Shown here piece by piece: positions 52,564-60,332 of a DNA stretch of 64,000 nt. The position numbers were made by a program, and so were the translations under genes. Position 1 is the stretch's first letter. Each line of letters starts with the position of its first letter. The notes under the pieces were generated by a model. It saw only the letters and a list, made by a program, of their open reading frames with translations. It had not been told where the DNA came from and made no database searches. Origin of the DNA: Pedobacter sp. HDW13 (GTDB lineage: Bacteria > Bacteroidota > Bacteroidia > Sphingobacteriales > Sphingobacteriaceae); assembly GCF_011303555.1 (NCBI RefSeq), contig NZ_CP049868.1, positions 1,984,001 to 2,048,000 of the forward strand, in the 5' to 3' direction.

Positions 52564-53700
52564 TCAGTAATTATTATAATAATAGCCAATATCATCTACC
52601 AACTGGTTGTAAATCGGCTTGGTAAACTCCAAAAATAAGGTACTTGGTGGTGGTGGAAGCATCTCCCTGCGTTTTGTCATGGCCAGTTGCTGCTTGCTCA
52701 ACGCACGGTCATCGCCTTTATAACTCGCCCAACTATCTCTCCAAATATAAGTTCCCGGAAATTTTTGCTGACGCACCAGTTTTTTAGTGCTCCAGTCCAT
52801 AATACTCATATCCAGCAAGCCTGAAGAAGAAATATTCTTTTCAAAAATACTCAGAGTAGCCTTAACCGTACCATAAATGGGTTTTCTTTCGCGGGTTTCG
52901 CCAATTACTACACTATCGCGTTTGAGCCTTTCAACCCGCTCTTTTACATAAGTTTGTCCAACCACAAAATCATCGAAATTTAAGTTCAATACCTGATCGG
53001 GAACAATTTTTTGATCAGTAGCCTGCTGCTCGCCATAAAAAATCACAAACTTATTCCGCGAATATTGACCAATAAACTGATCAATTTGCCGCTGAAAATA
53101 ATCGGCACTTAATTTATACATGCTGCTGTTTACAATAATCGGTTGTACAACCACCCGGGTTACCGCAGCCCAGTAGGCATCTTCCATTTTAGCTTTCGCA
53201 TCCTTGTAATTCGGTTGCAGGTTCAGTGTTTTTTCGAACTCGTAATAAGCCTTTTTTGCTGCTAAACGGTTATTTTCCCTTAAGTAACCCAACCCTGAGT
53301 TGTATCTCGCCCCGGCAGCCATGTATTTACTATCTGCAAGCTCATTTATATATTTCGATGGGCTGGGCACTATTGCCAAACAAGCCGGACAGCTGTTAAT
53401 ATCATCTGCCAGCTGGTTTATTTTCTGGTAATCGTACATAATCGATTCCCATCTGAACAAGTCGTTCGATAATTTAGCTTCATCAATTTTCCGCAAATGG
53501 CTCTGTAAAGCCAGATCATAAGCAGTTTTAAGCACCTGCATAGCTTCGGTGTTTTTGGGCGAGTTTTGCAACCTGCTAACCGCCTTACTTACCGACGCAT
53601 CGTAGTCGCCTTTTTGCAGCGCATTCTTTCCTGTGGTACATCCTCCAATAATTATTAAGGATAAATAAATAAAATACCGTAATCTTGAAACGTTTTCCAT
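52564..53700 (-). CDS. Lipoprotein with TPR-like helices
   Basis: A 378-residue hypothetical protein from ATG 53700 (frame open to 53727). The signal is lipoprotein-like (RYFIYLSLIIIGGC, lipid Cys at 21). Helical repeats resembling TPRs follow (DASVSKAVSRLQNSPKNTEA and LRENNRLAAKKAYYEFEKTL), then a charged C-terminal domain with VERLKRDSVVIGETRERKPI. It is likely attached to the outer membrane, facing the periplasm. No known function or partner. Confidence 0.7.
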   Translation of the reverse strand: MENVSRLRYFIYLSLIIIGGCTTGKNALQKGDYDASVSKAVSRLQNSPKNTEAMQVLKTAYDLALQSHLRKIDEAKLSNDLFRWESIMYDYQKINQLADDINSCPACLAIVPSPSKYINELADSKYMAAGARYNSGLGYLRENNRLAAKKAYYEFEKTLNLQPNYKDAKAKMEDAYWAAVTRVVVQPIIVNSSMYKLSADYFQRQIDQFIGQYSRNKFVIFYGEQQATDQKIVPDQVLNLNFDDFVVGQTYVKERVERLKRDSVVIGETRERKPIYGTVKATLSIFEKNISSSGLLDMSIMDWSTKKLVRQQKFPGTYIWRDSWASYKGDDRALSKQQLAMTKRREMLPPPPSTLFLEFTKPIYNQLVDDIGYYYNNY

Positions 53701-53779
53701 GGCAGAGGTTTTTGCGTTAATAAACAAATATACTTTTGTAAGGCAATAATTTCCCTATTTATTTAGAAGACGATTGATC

Positions 53780-54814
53780 ATGAAGATTAGTTACAAACAA
53801 TTTGAACTAGAATTAAAACACCCGTTCTCGATTTCCAAATTTACCCGCACCAGCACGCCTTTAATGTTGCTTAAAATAACTTACGAGGGAATTACAGGTT
53901 ATGGAGAGGCCTCAATGGTGCCTTACATGGGCGAAAGTTACGAAACGGCCGCAAGCTTTTTAAAACAGGTAGATTTAAGCGCTTTTAAGCACCCTTTCAA
54001 TTTTGGGGAAATTATTGCCTACCTCGATAGCATTGCACTCGGACAGCCAGCTATAAAAGCAGCCATAGATATTGCATTGAACGATATACAGGGGAAAATT
54101 TTAAATAAACCCTGTTACGAAATTTATGGAGCAAACCCAGACCAAATGCCTGTTACCTCTTATACCGTTGGTATTGATACCCCCGAAGTCATCCGCGAAA
54201 AACTGAAAGATGCCAGTGCTTTTAAGGTGATAAAAGTTAAACTGGGGAGGGATAACGATCAGGAGATTATCGAAACAATCCGCAGTATGACCAATGTTCC
54301 GTTGTATGTAGATGCCAACCAGGGATGGAAAGACCGCATTAAAGCCATCGATCTGATTTACTGGCTGCATAACAATGGTGTGGTTCTAATTGAGCAGCCT
54401 ATGGATAAAAATGATCTAGCTGGTAACGCCTGGTTAACCGAGCGCAGCCCGATTCCGCTACTGGCCGATGAAGCTGTACAGCGCTTAGCCGATATGGACA
54501 GACTGAAAGGAGTTTACCACGGCATTAATGTAAAACTGATGAAAAGCTGTGGCATGTACGAAGGGCATCAGATGATTTTGAAGGCCCGTGCTTTTGGAAT
54601 GAGGGTTTTAATTGGCTGCATGAGCGAAACCAGCTGCGCAACATTAGCTGCAGCTGCGTTAGCGCCATTGTGCAACTGGGCAGATTTAGATGGTCCATGG
54701 TTAACCAAAAACAATCCTTTTACCGCTCCGGCTTTCGAAAATGGCAGGTATATTTTAAAAGATTTACCCGGATTAGGACTTGAAGGTGTTAATGAGCTTA
54801 TGTGGAATGAATAG
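53780..54814 (+). CDS. Dipeptide epimerase (L-Ala-D/L-Glu type), enolase superfamily
   Basis: A 344-residue enzyme from ATG 53780 (a TTG start two codons upstream is possible). It belongs to the muconate-lactonizing/epimerase subgroup: FKVIKVKLGRDNDQ carries the KxK catalytic pair, LYVDANQGWKD and IEQPM and LADEAV give the metal ligands, and INVKLMKSCGMYEG holds the second Lys. The overall plan matches bacterial L-Ala-D/L-Glu epimerases, which recycle murein peptides. The real dipeptide preference is unknown; no murein genes adjoin. Confidence 0.85.
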   Translation: MKISYKQFELELKHPFSISKFTRTSTPLMLLKITYEGITGYGEASMVPYMGESYETAASFLKQVDLSAFKHPFNFGEIIAYLDSIALGQPAIKAAIDIALNDIQGKILNKPCYEIYGANPDQMPVTSYTVGIDTPEVIREKLKDASAFKVIKVKLGRDNDQEIIETIRSMTNVPLYVDANQGWKDRIKAIDLIYWLHNNGVVLIEQPMDKNDLAGNAWLTERSPIPLLADEAVQRLADMDRLKGVYHGINVKLMKSCGMYEGHQMILKARAFGMRVLIGCMSETSCATLAAAALAPLCNWADLDGPWLTKNNPFTAPAFENGRYILKDLPGLGLEGVNELMWNE

Positions 54815-54859
54815 CCAAAATGCACATTCCCTCATTCAATCATTCAAAACTCAATCCTT

Positions 54860-55060
54860 TTATAATTTAGGATCTTTTTCCTTAAAGCTTTTCCTAATGT
54901 CTTTGGTTAGCTGATACTTGAAATAAAACAAGCAGCAAGTTACGCCCACTAAAAATCCTGCAGGAAGATATTTCGCGTTGTTGTAACACCAAACCAATCC
55001 AAAAATAGAAAGGATAATGGCCAGGTTGTAGAAGATATTTAAAGCAAATTTTTTACCCAC
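54860..55060 (-). CDS. Small membrane protein
   Basis: A 66-residue protein with two hydrophobic segments (NIFYNLAIILSIFGLVWCY and LPAGFLVGVTCCLFYFKY) and a basic C-terminal tail. It looks like a short inner-membrane protein found in Pedobacter relatives. No function can be given. It is preceded by about 190 bases of repeat-rich DNA. Confidence 0.6.
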   Translation of the reverse strand: MGKKFALNIFYNLAIILSIFGLVWCYNNAKYLPAGFLVGVTCCLFYFKYQLTKDIRKSFKEKDPKL

Positions 55061-55116
55061 AGATAGAGGATTTTGTTTGTAAGAGATTTATGTACAAAGC
55101 ACCAATTAGCAATAAC

Positions 55117-55177
55117 CAATTTTCAAACCCTATCCGGTGCCAATAACATTTACGCAATCGGTAAAGTTTGAAAATTG
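55117..55177. repeat. Inverted repeat CAATTTTCAAAC/GTTTGAAAATTG
   Basis: Twelve-base perfect arms (55117-55128 and 55166-55177) between the small membrane protein and the rhodanese. The surrounding DNA repeats AATAACCAAT and GGTTATTG words. Confidence 0.7.
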
Positions 55178-55249
55178 ATATTTGTTTATATTTAACTTAC
55201 TCCAATTGACAATTGTACTTTGGTTATTGTTTTTTGATAATTGGTTATT

Positions 55250-55567
55250 CTAATAAACCGGCATATTCGGATCGTAAGCCTCTTGCCAGGCTAAAATCCC
55301 ACCTTTTAAATTGTAAAGGTTATCTAATCCGTATTGTTGTTCTAACTGCATTACAGCTGCTGCACTTCTTTTACCACTACGGCACTGAATAATTACTGGT
55401 TTATCTTTCGCAACCTTATCAGCCTCAATTAAAATTCCACCTAACGGAATATTTTCACCGTTCAGATTAGAAACTTCATATTCGAATGTTTCACGAACAT
55501 CAATTAATTGAAAATCTTCATTGTTGTCGATTTTCTCTTTTAGTTCTTGTACCGATATTTCTTTCAT
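55250..55567 (-). CDS. Rhodanese-like protein
   Basis: A 105-residue single-domain rhodanese that may carry a persulfide for sulfur transfer. The loop QCRSGKRSA places the catalytic Cys at residue 62, and LIDVRETFEYEVSNLNGENIP is the usual N-terminal motif. It has no other fused domain and no signal peptide, so it is cytoplasmic. No sulfur-metabolism gene adjoins. Confidence 0.9.
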   Translation of the reverse strand: MKEISVQELKEKIDNNEDFQLIDVRETFEYEVSNLNGENIPLGGILIEADKVAKDKPVIIQCRSGKRSAAAVMQLEQQYGLDNLYNLKGGILAWQEAYDPNMPVY

Positions 55568-55695
55568 TTTATTAAATGTATTTATGCAAATATAAGAAAA
55601 TCAGCCTTACTGCCTCCATCAAAAAAATGCCATAAAATTTTGCTAAAAACTGTAACAACTTAAACCCTTAGGCGTTTAATTATAAATAGTTACAA

Positions 55696-56817
55696 ATGGA
55701 CAAACTGAACCGTTTCTTTTGGTTTTGCTCTGGCGCTCATATCCCGACACTGGAAAAATATCCTTCAGAACAAAATAAATATACCGGCATTGGTGCCACC
55801 ATCTTTTTTACAGGCTTATTTGCAGCCCTTTCTGGCGGTTATGCCATGTATTTTGTATTTAAAGGCGATGACCTGGCGGTAATTTTCGCCATCATTTTTG
55901 GCTTTTTGTGGGGTGCTGCCATTTTTAATATGGACCGTTACATCGTATCCAGCATCAATAAAAGCGCAAGTACCAATAAGCAGCTGCTACAAGCAACGCC
56001 GCGTATTTTACTCGCCATTATGATCGGGATGGTAATTTCGAGACCAATTGAGCTTAAAATTTTTGATAAAGAGATTAAAGAACGGTTAAAAGTGAGCTAC
56101 CTTAATGGTCAGCGCGCTAAAATAGATACGCTGAATAAAGCTTTCGAGAAAAAATACCAGGTAGAATTTGGCCGTTTAAACCAGCAAAAAGCTACCCGCG
56201 ATTCGCTCGAAAAAGGCATCAAATCCGACCGGCAGAAACTTAACTTCGAAATATTCGGGAATAAAACTACCGAAACATCTGGTGTAATGGGTTATGGTCC
56301 TTATGCCAAACGCAAGGAAGCCGAAATTGCACAACGCACAGCAGAGCTCGATTCGCTCAAAGCAACCATTAACAAATCGGAAACTTTTGTTGATAAACGC
56401 AAAGAATTTGATGGCCTGTTTACTGAAAAACTATATACCAAAAAGCAATTAGACAGCCTCGCCAATATTGCAGGTTTTGCCGACCGTAACTGGGCGCTTG
56501 GCCAGCTCAAATTTAACGTAGATGGCAGCCGCGACAATAACACCGCCATTGCAGTAACTTTTATTGGCCTGCTGTTTATCTTCTTCGAATGTTTGCCTGT
56601 ATTTGTTAAACTGATGAGCGCCCGTGGCCCTTACGATTATGCCATTGCCGACGGAGATGAGGTTTCGATTTACCATTCTAAAAAAGATAAAGATTTTCAT
56701 TTCGAAGTCGCAGATAATATTCACGAAACCCGGGTCGATTCAGAATCATCCAAACGAAAGGAAATTATTAAAGGAAAAGCCTACCGGGACCTGGAAAAAC
56801 ACGACTGGGACAGCTAG
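55696..56817 (+). CDS. DUF4407 membrane protein
   Basis: A 373-residue protein of the DUF4407 family. Visible order: N-terminal soluble part with FFWFCSGAHIPTLEKYPSEQ, two or three membrane helices (IGATIFFTGLFAALSGGYAM and onward), then a long helical segment (about residues 140-255, coiled-coil-like with many Lys, Arg, Glu). A last membrane helix (TFIGLLFIFFECLPVFVK) precedes a charged C-terminus. The function of the family is unknown. It lies alone between the rhodanese and the M61 peptidase. Confidence 0.82.
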   Translation: MDKLNRFFWFCSGAHIPTLEKYPSEQNKYTGIGATIFFTGLFAALSGGYAMYFVFKGDDLAVIFAIIFGFLWGAAIFNMDRYIVSSINKSASTNKQLLQATPRILLAIMIGMVISRPIELKIFDKEIKERLKVSYLNGQRAKIDTLNKAFEKKYQVEFGRLNQQKATRDSLEKGIKSDRQKLNFEIFGNKTTETSGVMGYGPYAKRKEAEIAQRTAELDSLKATINKSETFVDKRKEFDGLFTEKLYTKKQLDSLANIAGFADRNWALGQLKFNVDGSRDNNTAIAVTFIGLLFIFFECLPVFVKLMSARGPYDYAIADGDEVSIYHSKKDKDFHFEVADNIHETRVDSESSKRKEIIKGKAYRDLEKHDWDS

Positions 56818-56981
56818 GTTTGAGAGAAGATGGAATAGGAAAGGTGAAAGGTTGGTTAATGGCCCATAGTTGATGGCTTATAGACAATGGTCAGTTCCCG
56901 ATCTAACTATTAACCAATAGCCAAAAAGGCTACCTTAAAAATCTTCCATTTTTATTAAATTGCCCTCATAATTCCCTTTTT

Positions 56982-58823
56982 ATGAAGAATTTTCTAGGTA
57001 CCGCAATCGGGAGCCTGCTCTCACTTGCGGCTTTTGCCCAAAACGAAATCAGTTATGCAGTTTCATTTCCAAATGCCATCCACCACGAGGCAGAAATCAG
57101 CATGCTTATTCCCAATGTTCCTGCAGGCACGTTAAAGGTGCGCATGAGCCGCTCTTCGCCGGGGCGCTATGCCACACACGAGTTTGGCAAAAACATATAC
57201 CATTTAAAGGCTTTTGATGGCGCAGGAAAAGCCTTAACGATTAACCAGCCAGCAGGTGATGTATACGAAATCCCCAGCCAAGGTAACAGCGTTAAAATAA
57301 CCTATACCCTTTTCGGCAATTGGATTGACGGCACCTATGCCGGTTTCGACGAAACCCATGCCCACATGAATATTCCGGCAACCTTTGCTTTCCCCATTGG
57401 GATGGACAACCGCCCCAGAAAGGTAAAGTTTAACTACGCCGGTAAACAAAACTGGAAAGTGGCCACCCAGCTTAAACCTGAAGCCGATGGAAGTTATTTT
57501 GCACCCAATCTGCAATATTTTATGGATAGCCCTATTGAAATTGCAGACTATAAAACCGCAAGCTGGCAGGTTAAAAATACTGACGGCAAAGTGCAAACCA
57601 TCCATCTCATTTCACATTCAAACGATGATCAGCAAGCGATCGACAATTATGCAGGAATGCTTAAAAAAATGGTCGATGAGCATTTAGCAGTATGGGGCGA
57701 GTTTCCAACCTACGACTTTGGTCATTATTACTTTTTAGAAGATGTTTACCCCGATAATGCAGGAGATGGGATGGAGCACCGGAATTCGACATCCATTGTG
57801 CAACGCACCCCCAAAATTGAAGGGTACGAATCCAATTTGCTGGGCACATTTTCGCACGAATTTTTCCACAGCTGGAACGTGGAGCGCTTACGCCCCAAAA
57901 CCTTAGAACCCTTTAATTTCGAACATGCCAATATGAGCAACGAACTTTGGCTGGCCGAAGGTTTTACCCAGTATTATGGCAACCTGCTGTTAACCCGTGC
58001 AGGTTTAAAAACAGAAGATAATGCCATCCAGACTTTTAACGGTTTGGCAAACGCGGTGCTGCTTTCGCCAGGGGCACTCAACTTTTCGCCCATTGAAGCC
58101 AGCAGGTACGCGGTATTTGCCGATGCCGGTGTAGCGATAGATCAAACCAACAAAGCCAATATTTTTACTTCCTATTATACTTACGGGGCTGCTACGGCCC
58201 TCGCTTTAGACCTCCGTTTAAGAGCCGAATTTAAGCTTACGCTCGATGACTACATGCGGGCACTGTGGAAAGCTTACGGAAAGCCGGAAATTGCTTACAC
58301 TGTTCCTGATTTAGAAAAAACTTTGGCAAGCTTAACCAAAAACCCAGCCTTTGCTTCCAGTTTCTTTAAAAAGTACATATATGGCACCGAAAAAAATGAT
58401 TATGCGCAATTGTTACTAAATGCCGGACTGGTACTGCGTAAGGCAAACCCAGGGCAGGCATATACTGGTTTTGGAAATATTGGCTCAATAGACGACAAAA
58501 TTATTTTATCGCAAACCCTTGTAGGAACTCCAGCGTATAAAGCAGGTCTGGATATTGGTGATATTTTATTAACAATAGATGGAAAAAAAGTGAAGAACGG
58601 CCCTGAGGTAATTAAAATTATTGACGATCATAAGCCAGGCGACACAGTCGATATCACTTATCTTTATCGTGGTGTAGAAAAAACAACAAAATTGACCTTA
58701 ACCGAAAATCCAACCTTAGAAATTGTTAGCATTGAAAAAGCTGGAGGAACCTTAACGCCTGCCATGCAAAATTTCAGAACGAATTGGTTAGGCTCACAAG
58801 TTAAATCGAAAACAACTAATTAA
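56982..58823 (+). CDS. M61 family peptidase with PDZ domain, exported
   Basis: A 613-residue glycyl-aminopeptidase-like zinc peptidase. Signal peptide to about residue 20 (FLGTAIGSLLSLAAFAQ). The zinc motif is SHEFFHSW (H292, E293, H296), with the third ligand expected in NELWLAEGFTQYY. A C-terminal PDZ domain follows at about residues 490-575 (QTLVGTPAYKAGLDIGDILL). The substrate is unknown, probably small peptides in the periplasm. The M28 peptidase gene begins 10 bases after its stop, so they form an operon. Confidence 0.92.
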   Translation: MKNFLGTAIGSLLSLAAFAQNEISYAVSFPNAIHHEAEISMLIPNVPAGTLKVRMSRSSPGRYATHEFGKNIYHLKAFDGAGKALTINQPAGDVYEIPSQGNSVKITYTLFGNWIDGTYAGFDETHAHMNIPATFAFPIGMDNRPRKVKFNYAGKQNWKVATQLKPEADGSYFAPNLQYFMDSPIEIADYKTASWQVKNTDGKVQTIHLISHSNDDQQAIDNYAGMLKKMVDEHLAVWGEFPTYDFGHYYFLEDVYPDNAGDGMEHRNSTSIVQRTPKIEGYESNLLGTFSHEFFHSWNVERLRPKTLEPFNFEHANMSNELWLAEGFTQYYGNLLLTRAGLKTEDNAIQTFNGLANAVLLSPGALNFSPIEASRYAVFADAGVAIDQTNKANIFTSYYTYGAATALALDLRLRAEFKLTLDDYMRALWKAYGKPEIAYTVPDLEKTLASLTKNPAFASSFFKKYIYGTEKNDYAQLLLNAGLVLRKANPGQAYTGFGNIGSIDDKIILSQTLVGTPAYKAGLDIGDILLTIDGKKVKNGPEVIKIIDDHKPGDTVDITYLYRGVEKTTKLTLTENPTLEIVSIEKAGGTLTPAMQNFRTNWLGSQVKSKTTN

Positions 58824-58833
58824 ACATAAAAAA

Positions 58834-60141
58834 ATGAAGAAAATCGCCCTTTTTGCCTTAGTCGGAATGGCAGGTTTGCAGCTTAAAGCGCAAAACATCG
58901 ATAAAATTATTACCCGAGAATATACCGACCACCTGATTAAAACTTTAAGTGCCGATGATATGCAGGGAAGGGCTACCTTTACCCCTGGTATTGATAAGGC
59001 CGCTACATTTATCGAATCGGAATTCAAAAAAATTGGTTTAAAACCTTTAGAAGGCGAAAAAACTTTTCGCCAAACATTCAATAAATACCGCATAACTAAC
59101 CAAAACACCAGTGTTAAAATTGATGGGCAGGAGATAGCTTCAGAAAATCTGATTATTTCTGGCGTAGCAACAGAAAACGTTAACCTCGATAAATCGAATG
59201 CCACTGTGGTTAAATTAGACCCTGAAAAACCTTTTGTAGCTCAGCTTAGGGCAATGACAGAAGCAGGCAAAAATCAGATTGTTTTGGTTGATAGCAAATT
59301 CGTCGATTTGTTTAAGCGTTACAGAAATTATTTTAGCAAACCTGCAACTGTTGATGAAAAAGACATAAAAGCCACTACCAGTGCGGTACAGGTTTTTGTT
59401 TTGGGCAAAGATGCAGCAAGCGATTTTTCTGCAACGATTAAAAGCAAAGTAGATAAAATGCCATTGTTTAATGTTGCCGGTGTAATTCCAGGAAAATCAA
59501 AAGCTAAAGAAATTGTAGTGTTCTCGGGCCATTACGATCACCTGGGCTTTCTTAAGCCAGTAGATGGCGATAGTATTGCCAACGGAGCAGATGATGATGC
59601 CTCGGGCACAACAGCAATGATTGCCCTCGCCAAATACTATAAAGCACAAAAAAACAACGAACGCACACTGATTTTTGTAGCTTTTACTGCTGAAGAAATT
59701 GGCGGCTTTGGTGCAAAATATTTCTCAGAAAAATTAAATCCAGACGATGTTGTGGCTATGTTTAACATCGAAATGATTGGAAAAGACTCTAAATTTGGTA
59801 AAAACACCGCGTTTATTACAGGTTACGAAAGATCGGATTTTGGCAAAATTTTACAGAAAAACCTGGCCGGGACCGAATTTACTTTTCACCCGGATCCATA
59901 TCCTGAGCAGAATTTATTTTACAGAAGCGACAACGCTACGCTAGCGGCTTTGGGCGTTCCGGCACATACCATCAGCACCGATAAAATTGATATCGATAAA
60001 TTGTACCACTCAGTTAAAGATGAATACAGCTCTTTAGATGTAGAAAATATTTTATCAACCATCAAAGCAATTGCGAAGAGTGCAACCAGCATTGTAAATG
60101 GAACTGATACACCGACAAGGATACCGAAGCTGAAGCAGTAA
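58834..60141 (+). CDS. M28 family zinc peptidase, exported
   Basis: A 435-residue aminopeptidase-like enzyme with signal peptide (FALVGMAGLQLKAQ). Zinc and catalytic blocks: VFSGHYDHLGFL (His ligand), NGADDDASGTTAMI (bridging Asp), FVAFTAEEIGGFGAKYF (catalytic Glu pair) and FNIEMIGKDS (Asp or Glu ligand region). The C-terminal ending (TSIVNGTDTPTRIPKLKQ) is typical. Works next to the M61 peptidase, so both may process peptides in the periplasm. Confidence 0.92.
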   Translation: MKKIALFALVGMAGLQLKAQNIDKIITREYTDHLIKTLSADDMQGRATFTPGIDKAATFIESEFKKIGLKPLEGEKTFRQTFNKYRITNQNTSVKIDGQEIASENLIISGVATENVNLDKSNATVVKLDPEKPFVAQLRAMTEAGKNQIVLVDSKFVDLFKRYRNYFSKPATVDEKDIKATTSAVQVFVLGKDAASDFSATIKSKVDKMPLFNVAGVIPGKSKAKEIVVFSGHYDHLGFLKPVDGDSIANGADDDASGTTAMIALAKYYKAQKNNERTLIFVAFTAEEIGGFGAKYFSEKLNPDDVVAMFNIEMIGKDSKFGKNTAFITGYERSDFGKILQKNLAGTEFTFHPDPYPEQNLFYRSDNATLAALGVPAHTISTDKIDIDKLYHSVKDEYSSLDVENILSTIKAIAKSATSIVNGTDTPTRIPKLKQ

Positions 60142-60177
60142 GACGAGTTGAACAGACCTCTCAGGCCTTACAGGACC

Positions 60178-60246
60178 GCCACCCTGAATTTATTTCAGGG
60201 TCTCAATAGCACAGGAGGGATGCTGAAATAAATTCAGCATGACGAT
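60178..60246. repeat. REP-like intergenic hairpin element, copy 2
   Basis: CCCTGAA...TTCAGGG (60182-60200), then CAGGAGGGATGCTGAAATAA and ATTCAGCAT (60220-60240 stem) with GACGAT. It shares the right half of the element at 4316-4410. Confidence 0.7.
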
Positions 60247-60288
60247 GGTGATAAAAAACGCGATAGGTAGAACAACTGCCTAAAACAA

Positions 60289-60321
60289 AAAAGGCTTCCG
60301 ATTTACATCAGAAGCCTTTTT
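60289..60321. terminator. Bidirectional terminator between M28 and carB
   Basis: AAGGCTTC/GAAGCCTT stem with loop CCGATTTACATCA and flanking A/T runs. The loop text is nearly that of the sod terminator at 8768-8797. Confidence 0.82.
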
Positions 60322-60332
60322 TTGTTCTTTTA

